Assembly (NCBI RefSeq): GCF_036492635.1
Contig: NZ_AP025305.1
Coordinates: forward strand, 3,410,001 to 3,474,000
Length of the DNA stretch: 64,000 bases
DNA from: Aureibacter tunicatorum
Lineage (GTDB): Bacteria; Bacteroidota; Bacteroidia; Cytophagales; Cyclobacteriaceae
Direction: 5' to 3'
The notes beneath the pieces were generated by a model, which was not told the origin of the DNA, ran no database searches, and saw nothing but the letters and a program-made list of their open reading frames with translations. Below are positions 19,007-28,308 of this stretch, one piece after another; position 1 is the stretch's first letter, and every line of letters starts with the position of its first letter. Position numbers and translations under genes: made by a program.

Positions 19007-19183
19007 TCTTTATTTTAAGTAAGAAAGATTCCTCTTAATAATGGGCCCATAACCAAGCCACATGTTAACTTCGGTTAAATATCTCAAAATCCCTCTATTT
19101 TATCAAATGAATAGCCCCTAGTTACGTTAAAAATTCAAAAAGTAATTTTGGGCATTTGTTAAAAATATCAAAAAGAAGAAACT

Positions 19184-19318
19184 ATGTTTTTGACAATACG
19201 TAAAAATATATACAAATTTACCGTTAATAATTGCGAACAAACACAAACTAAAGAAATATATGCCGAAGTTTTAAATTTTAAAAATTTATCAGTAACCTTT
19301 CAAATGGATTCACGTTGA
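19184..19318 (+). CDS. Possible 44-aa protein
   Basis: A 44-codon frame starts at ATG 19184 and ends in TGA at 19316-19318 in the gap upstream of the 61-aa gene. The peptide (MFLTIRKNIYKFTVNNCEQ...) is not low complexity and has a reasonable residue mix, but no motif or membrane segment. No family recognised; chance occurrence is quite possible in DNA this AT-rich. Confidence 0.25.
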   Translation: MFLTIRKNIYKFTVNNCEQTQTKEIYAEVLNFKNLSVTFQMDSR

Positions 19319-19387
19319 TGAAAAAAGAAATCAGCATGAATATTGTTAATTATTTACTTAACAGACCAAATCATTTTTTTTAAAACT

Positions 19388-19573
19388 ATGCTTAAATATT
19401 CAAAATTGATCTTATCGAAGGTAAGTTTTAATTACAGACTCTTCGAAAAAGAATTGCTGAAAGCTATAATTAATTTAATGCCTAACGAAGTGGATGACTT
19501 GAAAAGATGGTGCTACGAGCAATTCGGACACAATCAAAATCACCAAAAAATCTTGCTTCGTAACTTTCTGTAA
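19388..19573 (+). CDS. Small conserved-looking protein, 61 aa
   Basis: A 61-aa soluble protein with many charged and aromatic residues: FNYRLFEKELLKAI, then LMPNEVDDLKRWCYEQFG and a basic end. I recall short proteins of this pattern (FEKELLKA...LMP.E...L..WC...FG) in many Cytophagales, all of unknown function; this is memory, not a search. An in-frame ATG at 19343 exists, but the 15 extra residues are hydrophobic and unlike the rest, so 19388 is preferred. It ends 45 bp before a hairpin shared with queG. Confidence 0.65.
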   Translation: MLKYSKLILSKVSFNYRLFEKELLKAIINLMPNEVDDLKRWCYEQFGHNQNHQKILLRNFL

Positions 19574-19618
19574 TTCAGATTTAATGCGAAAGCGATTATT
19601 TCAAAGATAAATATTTCA

Positions 19619-19648
19619 AAAGGCTCACTTCGGTGAGCCTTTCTTTTT
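19619..19648. terminator. Bidirectional terminator between the 61-aa gene and queG
   Basis: A perfect 10-bp stem (AAAGGCTCAC, GTGAGCCTTT) closes a UUCG tetraloop at 19629-19632, with T-rich tail on the plus side. The queG stop codon (19627-19625) is inside the hairpin. Confidence 0.8.
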
Positions 19649-20578
19649 GGCAAACGCTATGTTCCTCGCCAATCCCTCTATTTTTGTTCTTTTAACCGCC
19701 GATTTCCTGAATATTTCATTGAATACATCTCTGGTCAACTCTTCCCAATCATTTTTACGCATACTCACTAAATTTTCATGAGGCTTGAACATTGGTTCAT
19801 TATGCGGTTTGGAAAATCGATTCCAAGGGCAAACGTCTTGGCAAATATCACATCCAAAAACCCAATCTTCCATTTGACCTTCAAACTCATTAGGAATGGA
19901 ATCCTTAAGCTCTATGGTCAAGTAAGAAATGCATTTGCTCGCATCCATTACTCCATTGCCGACCAAAGCGTCAGTTGGGCAAGCTTCCACGCACTTATTG
20001 CATGTTCCACAATAATCCTTGATAGGTCCATCAGGCTCAAGCTCCAGATCGATAATCATTTCGCATAAAAAAAAGAAACTTCCAGCACTTTTATTGATAA
20101 GCAGCGTATTTTTACCAACCCAGCCTACGCCGCTCTTTTTCGCCCAACTCCTCTCCATGACAGGGGCTGAATCCACGAACACTCTTCCATCCACTTCTCC
20201 CACATTTTCATGAATCAACTCCATGAACTCCTTAAGCTTATCTTTGATCACAAAATGATAATCCTTGCCATAGGCATATTTGGCAATTTTATAATTATCC
20301 TGATCCGAAATGACATCATGCGGATAATAATTATACATCAATGTCACCACAGACCTTGCCCCTTCAACCAATTTTGTAGGGTCAAGCCTCTTGTCAAAAT
20401 GATTTTCCATGTAAGACATCTTACCATGACTGCCATTTTTCAACCATTGCTCCAATCCTGCCGCATCTTCTTCCAAAAACTCCGCCTTGGAAATACCGCA
20501 AAATTGAAAGCCCAAGTCCAAAGCTGTTCTTTTCACAAAGGCTGTGCGATCTTCAACAGAAGACAAATATTTATTCAT
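19625..20578 (-). CDS. queG: Epoxyqueuosine reductase
   Basis: A 317-aa cytosolic cobalamin- and Fe-S-dependent enzyme that reduces epoxyqueuosine to queuosine in tRNA anticodons (last step of Q biosynthesis). It has the ferredoxin-type cluster motifs CGTCNKCVEACPTD and CDICQDVCPWN, and the DUF1730 N-terminal part (VVTLMYNYYP, YAYGKDYH, VDSAPVMERSWAKKSGVGW). The frame opens with TTG at 20599; ATG 20578 is preferred because it removes residues absent from typical homologues. It is 23 bp downstream of ruvB and probably in the same transcript. The stop codon lies in a shared terminator hairpin. Confidence 0.96.
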   Translation of the reverse strand: MNKYLSSVEDRTAFVKRTALDLGFQFCGISKAEFLEEDAAGLEQWLKNGSHGKMSYMENHFDKRLDPTKLVEGARSVVTLMYNYYPHDVISDQDNYKIAKYAYGKDYHFVIKDKLKEFMELIHENVGEVDGRVFVDSAPVMERSWAKKSGVGWVGKNTLLINKSAGSFFFLCEMIIDLELEPDGPIKDYCGTCNKCVEACPTDALVGNGVMDASKCISYLTIELKDSIPNEFEGQMEDWVFGCDICQDVCPWNRFSKPHNEPMFKPHENLVSMRKNDWEELTRDVFNEIFRKSAVKRTKIEGLARNIAFAKKKGSPK

Positions 20579-20601
20579 GCAATTAACTTCTATACTCAAA
20601 C

Positions 20602-21630
20602 TTAATCAAACAAACTGCCTTGTTGAGTAGGTGGTTTTATCTTCAAATGGTCATAAGCTGTTGGCGTGGCCTCCCTGCCTCTAGATGTACGCTTGATATA
20701 ACCTTCCTTGATCAAAAAAGGCTCATAAACTTCTTCTATCGTTTCAGCTTCTTCGCTACATGCTGTAGCTATTGTGCTCAAGCCTACAGGGCCACCATTG
20801 AATTTGCCAATAATAGTATTCAGTATCCTATTATCCATCTCATCCAGACCGTTCTTATCCACATCCAAAGCATTAAGAGCAACTTCAGCAATATCAAGCT
20901 TTATTGTACCATCACCTTTGACTTGGGCAAAGTCTCGTGTCCTTCTCAGTAAATTATTCGCGATACGAGGAGTTCCGCGACTTCTTCTTGCGATCTCGAA
21001 AGCCGCGTCAGCATGTATTGGAGTACCCAGTATCTTAGATGACCTTTCAATAATCGTAGACAACAATTTTGCGTCATAATACTCCAATCGAGAGTTAATC
21101 CCAAAACGAGCTCTTAAAGGAGCCGTCAATAAACCTGATCGAGTTGTCGCGCCAATCAATGTAAATGGATTCAAACCTATCTGAACTGTTCTTGCGTTAG
21201 GCCCTGAATCAATCATAATATCAATCTTAAAATCCTCCATGGCCGAATATAAATACTCTTCCACAATCGGATTCAAACGATGTATTTCATCTATAAAAAG
21301 AACATCATGCTCCTCAAGATTTGTCAGTAAGCCCGCCAAATCGCTAGGTTTGTCTAATACAGGCCCTGAGGTTACCTTTATATTTGACCCTAACTCGTTG
21401 GCAATAATATGCGACAGTGTTGTTTTTCCCAATCCAGGAGGACCATGCAGTAAGACATGATCCAAAGGTTCATTTCTTTGAGATGCCGCTATCACAAATA
21501 TCTTAAGGTTTTCAAGCACTTTTTCCTGACCTGTAAAATCGTTAAAAGACAAAGGTCGCAAAGCTCTTTCAAACTCTTTTTCAGCATTGGACATATGCTC
21601 ATTGCTTCCCGTTAAATAATCCTCTCGCAT
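20602..21630 (-). CDS. ruvB: Holliday junction branch migration helicase RuvB
   Basis: A 342-aa AAA+ ATPase, the motor of the RuvABC complex that migrates and helps resolve Holliday junctions. Visible are Walker A ([10 protein letters not shown]), Walker B with the DEIH box, sensor 1 (GATTRSG), the arginine-rich RARFG region, and the C-terminal winged-helix domain (GPVGLSTIA...[17 protein letters not shown]). Length and domain order are standard. It is the first gene of a probable ruvB-queG unit, with a promoter at 21700-21732. Confidence 0.98.
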   Translation of the reverse strand: MREDYLTGSNEHMSNAEKEFERALRPLSFNDFTGQEKVLENLKIFVIAASQRNEPLDHVLLHGPPGLGKTTLSHIIANELGSNIKVTSGPVLDKPSDLAGLLTNLEEHDVLFIDEIHRLNPIVEEYLYSAMEDFKIDIMIDSGPNARTVQIGLNPFTLIGATTRSGLLTAPLRARFGINSRLEYYDAKLLSTIIERSSKILGTPIHADAAFEIARRSRGTPRIANNLLRRTRDFAQVKGDGTIKLDIAEVALNALDVDKNGLDEMDNRILNTIIGKFNGGPVGLSTIATACSEEAETIEEVYEPFLIKEGYIKRTSRGREATPTAYDHLKIKPPTQQGSLFD

Positions 21631-21699
21631 ATTTTCTTATTGAAATCTATAGATCAAATATATTTCGCTCCACACTTCGTTCATTTTTAATTCCTAACA

Positions 21700-21732
21700 C
21701 AAAGATAAAGCCTTCCAACAAATGTAATTCAA
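21700..21732 (-). promoter_or_regulatory. Promoter of ruvB-queG
   Basis: Minus-strand TATCTTTG (21707-21700) with TTG (21732-21730) at a 22-nt spacing, slightly longer than the Bacteroidota optimum. It would give a 5' leader of about 60 nt. A second -7-like TATATTTG at 21662-21655 lacks a TTG partner. Confidence 0.5.
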
Positions 21733-21900
21733 AAAAAAACTTCTTGAAACTTAAGAAGGATATTGAGTCAAAAACAGGTAAAAAAGAAAAGAACCATCCT
21801 ATCAAACATACTTTTTTGCAATTTATCGTTAAATTGCAACCTGATTGCAGCGCCTAATAAGCTAGCAATTTAAATAGGCTAAAGCCGTTCTTAAGACATC

Positions 21901-22956
21901 ATGAGCACTATCAAAGATAAAATACTTCACAAAAGCAAAATTTACCCAATTGTACTCATCTTGATCATCTTGGTCGTTAGAAATTATCGAGAAAAAAATG
22001 CGCAAGAAGAGACCTCTGAGTTTACGCAAATTCAAGGCACAACTATGGGGACAACATATTCTATCAAATATGAAAATGAATTGCAAAGCAATTTGAAAAA
22101 CAGTGTTGACTCGATTCTAGCAGACTTCAACAATAGCCTGTCAACATATATAGAGCAATCCGAAATTTCGAAATTCAATCGTCAGGACTCTATATCCTTA
22201 AGTTATCCATATCTGCGATACATGTTCAATGAAAGCCAGAGAATTTATGAAAATACTCAAGGAGCTTTCAACCCTACAGTGATGCCGCTTGTTAGAGCAT
22301 GGGGTTTCGGACCAGGAGAAGCAACTTATCCGGACTCTTCAAAAGTAGATTCAATCATGCAATACATCGATTTTGAATCTATTCAACTGAAAGGCAACCA
22401 ACTTCACAAAATTAAGGAAGGTGTTGAATTGGATTTCTCAGCCATTGCCAAAGGATATGGAGTTGATGTTGTCGCTCAATACCTGACATCCTTAGGAATC
22501 AATAACTACATGGTAGAAATAGGCGGCGAAATTGTTTGCAAAGGCCATAACCCTGCAGGGAAATCTTGGACTATAGGCGTTGAAGACCCTCAATCCAACG
22601 GCTTGTCTCAAAGTGCGATAGCATCGCTTACTTTGAACAATCAAGCAATCGCTACTTCTGGAAATTACAAGAATTTTAAAATAAAAGACGGAGTAAAATA
22701 CGCTCATACAATTAATCCATTTACTGGATATCCGCAAATGCAAACCTTGTTAAGCGCTTCGGTAATCGCTCCCACTTGCGCTGAGGCAGATGCATATGCT
22801 ACAGCTTTCATGGTATTGGGCTTCGACAAATCCAAAGATCTTATTGAAAATTTAGACAATGTGCATGCTTATCTGATCTACAGCGATGAAGAAGGCAATG
22901 TGAAAAGTTTTATCAGCGATGATAAGCTGAAAAAACAATTTGTGACGCTTCAATAA
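21901..22956 (+). CDS. apbE: FAD:protein FMN transferase (ApbE)
   Basis: A 351-aa protein with an N-terminal membrane anchor (about 15-31, IYPIVLILIILVV) and a periplasmic ApbE domain. It attaches FMN covalently to Thr/Ser of target proteins such as NqrB/NqrC or RnfG subunits. Family motifs: TTMGTTYSI, LDFSAIAKGYGVD, VEIGGEI, and the Mg-binding ATSG and HTINPFTGYP. The anchor is not followed by a lipobox, which differs from many lipoprotein ApbEs. The methyltransferase and ZIP genes follow on the same strand with short gaps (74 and 7 bp), but a shared role is not evident. Confidence 0.93.
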   Translation: MSTIKDKILHKSKIYPIVLILIILVVRNYREKNAQEETSEFTQIQGTTMGTTYSIKYENELQSNLKNSVDSILADFNNSLSTYIEQSEISKFNRQDSISLSYPYLRYMFNESQRIYENTQGAFNPTVMPLVRAWGFGPGEATYPDSSKVDSIMQYIDFESIQLKGNQLHKIKEGVELDFSAIAKGYGVDVVAQYLTSLGINNYMVEIGGEIVCKGHNPAGKSWTIGVEDPQSNGLSQSAIASLTLNNQAIATSGNYKNFKIKDGVKYAHTINPFTGYPQMQTLLSASVIAPTCAEADAYATAFMVLGFDKSKDLIENLDNVHAYLIYSDEEGNVKSFISDDKLKKQFVTLQ

Positions 22957-23030
22957 GCTCTGCTTTGAATTAACAAATCAAAGCTTCATAAAACAATACA
23001 GAACAAAAGGCAAAAACTCAATAATAGAAT

Positions 23031-23777
23031 ATGTCATCTGACAGTAAAAAAGAATGGTTTGGAGAATGGTTTGATTCTCCTTATTATCATATATTATATA
23101 AAAACAGAGATTATTCAGAAGCCGAAACATTCATTAACAATGTCATTCATAAATTAGAGATGGCTTCTGGCGACAAGGTTCTAGACATTGCCTGTGGCAA
23201 AGGGCGCCATTCTATTTTTTTGAACAAAAATGGAATGAACGTAACTGGAATTGATCTTTCTGTGCAAAGCATTGAGTTTGCGAAGCAATTTGAAAACGAC
23301 AAACTTCACTTTGCGAATCATGACATGCGCGAGACATTCCAAGAAAGTCAATTTGACTTTGTCGTAAATCTATTTACAAGTTTTGGCTACTTCTCGGATG
23401 AAAAAGATAACCAAAAAGCGATAAACTCCGCGATTGACAACCTTAAGCCTAATGGCAAAATGCTTTTGGATTTTCTAAATCCAACCAAAGTCATTAATCA
23501 GCTTAAAAAAGATGAAAAGAAAACCATTGATGGCATTAGCTTCGATATACACAAAAGAGTAGATGAAAATAACTTCATAGTCAAAACCATTGAATTCAAT
23601 GATAATGAAATAGATTTCAAATTTGAAGAAAAAGTAAAAGCCCTTAAACAAACAGATTTTATAACGTATTTCAATAACGCTGGTGCTAAAATTATCGGCA
23701 CTTATGGCAGCTACGAGTTTGACAAATTCGATATGGATAATTCTGATCGAATGATTTTTATTGCTGAAAAAAAATAA
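23031..23777 (+). CDS. Class I SAM-dependent methyltransferase
   Basis: A 248-aa soluble methyltransferase. Motif I is VLDIACGKGRHS (about 50-61), followed by the acidic residue of strand 2 in GIDLSVQS and motif IV-like VVNLFTSFGYF; the C-terminal half has the long beta hairpins common in small-molecule methyltransferases. The N-terminal WFGEWFDSPYYHILY stretch is shared with a large Bacteroidota family usually listed only as class I SAM-dependent methyltransferase. The substrate cannot be read from the sequence. It ends 7 bp before the ZIP gene. Confidence 0.85.
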   Translation: MSSDSKKEWFGEWFDSPYYHILYKNRDYSEAETFINNVIHKLEMASGDKVLDIACGKGRHSIFLNKNGMNVTGIDLSVQSIEFAKQFENDKLHFANHDMRETFQESQFDFVVNLFTSFGYFSDEKDNQKAINSAIDNLKPNGKMLLDFLNPTKVINQLKKDEKKTIDGISFDIHKRVDENNFIVKTIEFNDNEIDFKFEEKVKALKQTDFITYFNNAGAKIIGTYGSYEFDKFDMDNSDRMIFIAEKK

Positions 23778-23784
23778 ATAGAGC

Positions 23785-24519
23785 ATGATAGATGCAATCA
23801 TTCTTTTCTTATCAGCTATGGCTGGTGGCTCTCTGGTATTCTTTATTTCAAAAAAAAGAACAAAGGAGATGCAAATGGCGATCACATTCAGTGGAGCCTA
23901 CTTGTTTTCACTTACAATATTGCATATACTTCCAGAGCTATATGAAGATAGCCATACCGATGGGCATATAGTAAGCCTTTTCATTTTATTGGGATTTTTC
24001 TTTCAGGTGCTTCTTGAGCCGCTCACCAGCGGAGTGGAACATGGCCATTTGGACGAACACCACAGTCATAAGCACCATCATCCCGTAACGCCTTTGATTA
24101 TTGGCATGCTAATTCACGCGACCTTTGATGGCGCAATACTATCCGGAAATTTTCTCAACCATGGGCATGGTCAGAACAATCTAATGATCGGTTTGGTGTT
24201 GCATAAAATTCCCGCAGCCTTTGCACTAGTATCAGTAATCAGCCAAAGCTTAAGCAGCAAGAAGAAAGTGTTTACATTGCTTATTATTTTCGCGTTAGCT
24301 TCCCCATTTGGAATATTTGCCAGCAATTTCTTATTTCAGAAAATGGCTGTTGACCACATGTATTATAATTTGTTAATCGCAGTTGTGGCAGGAAATTTCC
24401 TACATATTTCAACGACAATATTCTTCGAAACTTCTCCTGAGCATCAGTTCAATTTCAGGAAAATGTTCATTACTCTTCTTGGAGTCTTGCTAGCTATAGC
24501 CGTTGAATTCATTTTATAA
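23785..24519 (+). CDS. ZIP-family metal transporter
   Basis: A 244-aa inner-membrane protein with about 7-8 transmembrane helices and a His-rich loop (HGHLDEHHSHKHHH, about 85-100), the ZIP signature. The metal-site helices are visible as HATFDG (helix 4) and GLVLHKIPAA (helix 5). It would import Zn2+ or a similar divalent metal. The standard helix-5 HExxH-type pair is reduced to a single His with Lys following, as in some bacterial ZIPs, so metal choice is open. Translationally close to the methyltransferase gene. Confidence 0.88.
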   Translation: MIDAIILFLSAMAGGSLVFFISKKRTKEMQMAITFSGAYLFSLTILHILPELYEDSHTDGHIVSLFILLGFFFQVLLEPLTSGVEHGHLDEHHSHKHHHPVTPLIIGMLIHATFDGAILSGNFLNHGHGQNNLMIGLVLHKIPAAFALVSVISQSLSSKKKVFTLLIIFALASPFGIFASNFLFQKMAVDHMYYNLLIAVVAGNFLHISTTIFFETSPEHQFNFRKMFITLLGVLLAIAVEFIL

Positions 24520-24525
24520 AATAGA

Positions 24526-25770
24526 TTAAAAATCATAATAAAAAAGAGCCGCGACACGACTGGCATTTCCAAATGCCAGATTCTTATTGAACCTTTTCCC
24601 ATAAACATATTCCAAGCCCACCTTGGACCCCTCTATGACATTCCAGAAAAAATCGACGGTAACACCGATACCGTTCCGGTACGAATTCTCAGGTTGAAAA
24701 GAAAAATTCTCAACTCCAGTCGCTCCTATGGAAGCCGTGGAAAAAAACTCATTGGTCCAATTATGAGTCACTGCCACAAACCCTCCATATGAGTAAATTG
24801 GTTGAAATCTTCCGCTGGAAGGATCATAAATAATGTCTTGAGAATTGCCGCTCAAAGCCGCAATATAATGGGCTACAGCTCTCCCTCCTGCCATTTGGTA
24901 GTCTATTTTTGTTTGCTTGCTGAGCTTGACAGTTCCAAATACTCCAAACCCCGTTACAAGTCTTGTAAAAAGGTTATTCATTGTATCTTTGGCTGTAAGA
25001 GTTGTTGCTAAAAAAGAAAGCTGAATATTTCCAAAATCAAACTTCTTTTCTATTTTCATAGTAAAATCAGGAGTCAAATTCACCAGTATAAGATTAGAGG
25101 AATCCTCTTCCTGATAATCCTCGATGGAATACTCCAAAGCAGCGTAAATCGCCAAGTCTTTAGTCAATGGAAATTCATATCTCACTTGAGGGGTTCTAGT
25201 CATAGCAACTCCCGTAGGTCCATTGAAGTCAACCGTAGCCGGCACTGCCGTCACATTGGTAAACAAAGACCAAGTTTGGCCTATCAATAATCTACCAAAA
25301 CTTCCATATGCATGCCGTATTCTAAATCCATTCTGCCCGGCGAAATCAGTCTCCAGCCTTATAAACACATCGCCTTTCACCGTCTTTCGAGTGACTTCAA
25401 AACCCAAGCGAGTTTGGCTAAGCGTACTATTATAATTCGGAATATTTCTCTCAGATTTGCTTACTGGAATTTGAGCTGTGATAAACGCATTCTTATTGGC
25501 TAGCAACCTGTCGTCATATAATGTCAATAACCTCACAGATCCTAATATACGCATCTGCATGGTCTTATCCGATGTGAGTATATAGAGTCCTCTATCTCTA
25601 GGAATATCTAAAGGCTCAAGCTGATGTTGATTGGGACTTACGGCAAACCTGCCTGTCAAGGTATCGTTTTTAGGCAACAATTTTATCAGTGTAGAATCCG
25701 AAACACCTTGGGAATATGCCACCCAAGGCGCCAAGCTGATAATAAAAATAAAAAAATGTTTCAAGCCCAT
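24526..25770 (-). CDS. DcaP-like outer-membrane porin
   Basis: A 414-aa outer-membrane beta-barrel with signal peptide (about 1-20), ending in the aromatic FYYDF. The early barrel carries the DcaP-family signature: SQTRLGFEVTRKT, RLETDFAG, and RIRHAYGSFGRLLIGQTWSLF. Known DcaP porins of Acinetobacter are trimers passing anionic solutes such as dicarboxylates. A matching role here is inference; the symporter at 14624-15946 is a possible but unlinked inner-membrane partner. It converges with the ZIP gene with a 6-bp gap and no hairpin. Confidence 0.8.
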   Translation of the reverse strand: MGLKHFFIFIISLAPWVAYSQGVSDSTLIKLLPKNDTLTGRFAVSPNQHQLEPLDIPRDRGLYILTSDKTMQMRILGSVRLLTLYDDRLLANKNAFITAQIPVSKSERNIPNYNSTLSQTRLGFEVTRKTVKGDVFIRLETDFAGQNGFRIRHAYGSFGRLLIGQTWSLFTNVTAVPATVDFNGPTGVAMTRTPQVRYEFPLTKDLAIYAALEYSIEDYQEEDSSNLILVNLTPDFTMKIEKKFDFGNIQLSFLATTLTAKDTMNNLFTRLVTGFGVFGTVKLSKQTKIDYQMAGGRAVAHYIAALSGNSQDIIYDPSSGRFQPIYSYGGFVAVTHNWTNEFFSTASIGATGVENFSFQPENSYRNGIGVTVDFFWNVIEGSKVGLEYVYGKRFNKNLAFGNASRVAALFYYDF

Positions 25771-25843
25771 ATCAGACGAAGTATTGTATCGTCTTTAGCT
25801 TGATTCAAAACTTAGACCAAGTTATAAAAAGCCACGTCAAATT

Positions 25844-26728
25844 TTATAAATCAACTTCTTCCCAAAGTGGATATTTGTCTGCTATTTTTTTCATGCTTTT
25901 CTTATCCATTGAGTACAAAGCGATAAAGTAATCGCATATCAAATTTCTCATTTCAAGCTCTGTCAATTCTTCGCCATAATTGTCCTGCAATGATTCAAAC
26001 TCGATAAATACAGCATCGTCAATTCTTGGATTCAGATTTTTCAGCAAAGTCCACATTTCAGTAGACTCAAAAGCTTTCATTGGCATATAAAACCAATCCA
26101 CATAATCCAAGTCAAAGACCTCATTTTGTTCTGCAACGCATTGCCAAGCTTCAAGGTACTTCTCCAGATCATTCTTAGCTCCATATACTCTTGCCGCAAT
26201 CAACCAATGAAACAACTCAAGTTCTTCTTCCTCTATATTTTCAAAAGCTGAAAGAATTTGCTCAAAATCTCCTTTAGCCAGCATCTCATTCCATTGCCAA
26301 GCTTGATCTTCCTTATCAAAAAGGGGCCTCTCATCATAATTGACAGCATCAGTGATCATCTGCTTGTCATTCCAATATGACTCATTATCGCTATCGAGAT
26401 CTATCGCCAAAGAAATGTTTTTCAAAGCTTCCGAATACTCACCCAATTGATATTGAGCATGAGCCATGTCTGCTATAGCCTCGGAACTCTTAGGATCTAG
26501 TTTCACTGCTTTGAAATACGCCCTTTTAGCTTCTTCTGGAGCTAAATTCAATAAATGTATTTCGCCTATCATGCTCCAGCATTGTGACAATAACAATCTT
26601 TGCGATGAGATCTTTTCATCCAATAACTCCACAGCTGGAATCAATTGAGAGGCAAACCAATCATAACCTTTCCAATAAGCCCATGACACGCCTTTTTCTA
26701 GCAATTCACTGACAACCTTGTTTTCCAT
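25844..26728 (-). CDS. TPR-repeat protein
   Basis: A 294-aa soluble, acidic protein. Residues about 60-125 form two clear tetratricopeptide repeats (AKRAYFKAVKLDPKSSEAIADMA, then YSEALKNISLAIDLDSDN). The C-terminal half has the Trp/Glu/Leu pattern of further degenerate helical repeats. No signal peptide. TPR proteins bind partner proteins; no partner can be named. Single gene. Confidence 0.8.
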   Translation of the reverse strand: MENKVVSELLEKGVSWAYWKGYDWFASQLIPAVELLDEKISSQRLLLSQCWSMIGEIHLLNLAPEEAKRAYFKAVKLDPKSSEAIADMAHAQYQLGEYSEALKNISLAIDLDSDNESYWNDKQMITDAVNYDERPLFDKEDQAWQWNEMLAKGDFEQILSAFENIEEEELELFHWLIAARVYGAKNDLEKYLEAWQCVAEQNEVFDLDYVDWFYMPMKAFESTEMWTLLKNLNPRIDDAVFIEFESLQDNYGEELTELEMRNLICDYFIALYSMDKKSMKKIADKYPLWEEVDL

Positions 26729-26920
26729 ATCTTTCGAATTCTTTCGAGATGCAATTCGCTATGTAAAAAAAGCATTTTCATTTGAATAATCAAATTCCTG
26801 CAATAAATATAACTTTTTCTACTTCAAAAATAAAAATAAACACTCAGCAAGCGTTCAACCCAAAATATAAGCATATATTGCAGTCTATCTAACTGATTTT
26901 CGATATTAATAATAATTATC

Positions 26921-27331
26921 ATGCCTGAAGAAGCCATACTCGCTTGGTCGCAAGAGCCAATGCCTAATGGAAAAATCTACCAAATATCAGACCTGAACAA
27001 ACTTTCTGAAATTTCATCACTTTTCGGATTTTGCAAAAATAACACAGCCCATATCACTCCTGATGGATGGAGACACCTGATTATCAACTTCAAGCTTGAA
27101 GATCTTCAATCCGCTGACGCAAACATTCATTGGCTAATGGAAGAGAAAGAAAATGATATCGGAGAATTTTGCTGTTCATTGTATTTCAAGGCGATGATTT
27201 CAGGCTATTATCCGCCTACAAACGATTTTGGCGACTTTGATCAAGAAAATAATACGTTTCTTTTTCTAGACGGATCAAAATCCAAAATCGATTGGTCCTT
27301 GATTTACGACAATGCTTCCATCAACTCTTAA
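26921..27331 (+). CDS. Unknown protein, 136 aa
   Basis: A 136-aa soluble acidic protein with even residue use, Trp-rich (six Trp) and with motifs such as ITPDGWRHLIINFKLED and YPPTNDFGDFDQEN. No domain recognised, no signal peptide. The codon and residue pattern supports a real gene. It stands alone between the divergent TPR gene and ttcA. Confidence 0.6.
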   Translation: MPEEAILAWSQEPMPNGKIYQISDLNKLSEISSLFGFCKNNTAHITPDGWRHLIINFKLEDLQSADANIHWLMEEKENDIGEFCCSLYFKAMISGYYPPTNDFGDFDQENNTFLFLDGSKSKIDWSLIYDNASINS

Positions 27332-27376
27332 AAGCAAACATGCAACTGATTTAAATAGGCTGTTTGGACAATCTCC

Positions 27377-27408
27377 TTGTGATAATACGTTTTATTTTAT
27401 GATCTTTG
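27377..27408 (+). promoter_or_regulatory. Probable promoter of ttcA
   Basis: TTG (27377-27379), a 21-nt spacer and GATCTTTG (27401-27408), one base off TAnnTTTG. Transcription would begin near 27414, just before the chosen ATG. Confidence 0.4.
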
Positions 27409-27423
27409 CAGATTGAAAATAGA

Positions 27424-28254
27424 ATGACGATGGAAAAAGAAGCTTTTGAGATAAAAAAACTGACAAAAAAAATTCGCAAATCCGTATGGAAAGCTCATGA
27501 AGATTTCCAAATGATTGAGAAGGGAGACAAAGTGATGGTCTGTCTGTCAGGTGGAAAAGACAGTTACACTATGCTTGACGCGCTGATGCATATGCAACTA
27601 GTTCGCAAGGATTTCGAAATTGTAGCGGTCAACCTTGATCAAAAGCAACCTGGCTTTCCCGAAGAAGTATTGCCCAATTATTTGGAGGGCTTGGGTGTCG
27701 ATTTTAAAATCATAGAGCGAGACACTTACAGCATAGTCAAGGAAAAGGTCCCTGAGGGCAAAACCACATGCAGCCTTTGCTCAAGACTAAGAAGAGGCAC
27801 TCTTTACACTGCCGCGGAGGAATTAGGTTGCACAAAAATCGCTTTGGGACACCACAGGGAAGATATTCTGGAAACGTTTTTCCTTAATTTGTTTTTTAGC
27901 GGCAAGCTTGAGTCAATGCCTCCAAAATACAAAACCGATGATGGAAAACATGTAGTCATTAGGCCTTTGGCTTACTGCAAAGAAGCTGATATTATTGAAT
28001 ATTCAAACCATATGCAATTCCCAATTATCCCTTGCAACCTTTGCGGATCTCAACCGAATCTCCAAAGACAAGTAGTCAAACAGATGCTCAAAAAATGGGA
28101 AGAAACATACAATGATCGAAACGAAATCATGATGAATGCCTTGAGCAATATCTCTCCTTCTCACTTGCTCGACCATGATCTTTACGACTTTGTCAACTAC
28201 GAAATGAAAAAGAAAGAACTGCATGTCGATGACAAGCAACAAATAGAACTTTAA
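27424..28254 (+). CDS. ttcA: tRNA 2-thiocytidine(32) synthetase
   Basis: A 276-aa PP-loop ATPase that thiolates C32 of certain tRNAs using a [4Fe-4S] cluster. The PP-loop is [12 protein letters not shown]; cluster cysteines occur as [12 protein letters not shown] and, later, CNLCGSQ, the TtcA arrangement; [11 protein letters not shown] is also a family motif. The frame opens at TTG 27406, which is inside the probable promoter; ATG 27424 (or 27430, two codons later) is the likely start. A strong terminator follows. Confidence 0.94.
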   Translation: MTMEKEAFEIKKLTKKIRKSVWKAHEDFQMIEKGDKVMVCLSGGKDSYTMLDALMHMQLVRKDFEIVAVNLDQKQPGFPEEVLPNYLEGLGVDFKIIERDTYSIVKEKVPEGKTTCSLCSRLRRGTLYTAAEELGCTKIALGHHREDILETFFLNLFFSGKLESMPPKYKTDDGKHVVIRPLAYCKEADIIEYSNHMQFPIIPCNLCGSQPNLQRQVVKQMLKKWEETYNDRNEIMMNALSNISPSHLLDHDLYDFVNYEMKKKELHVDDKQQIEL

Positions 28255-28260
28255 ATATTA

Positions 28261-28294
28261 AAAGCCATTCATCAACCTTTGAATGGCTTTTTTT
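28261..28294 (+). terminator. Terminator after ttcA
   Basis: A perfect 11-bp stem (AAAGCCATTCA, TGAATGGCTTT) with 8-nt loop and a run of seven T. Confidence 0.88.
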
Positions 28295-28308
28295 CATACA
28301 AACGCATT

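Noticed and set aside
19343-19387. Earlier start for the 61-aa protein
   Set aside because: The added 15 residues are hydrophobic and unlike the rest; ATG 19388 fits better.
22962-22984. Hairpin with GCTTTGA/TCAAAGC after apbE
   Set aside because: Only 7 bp, poor tail, and the next gene follows on the same strand; readthrough is likely.
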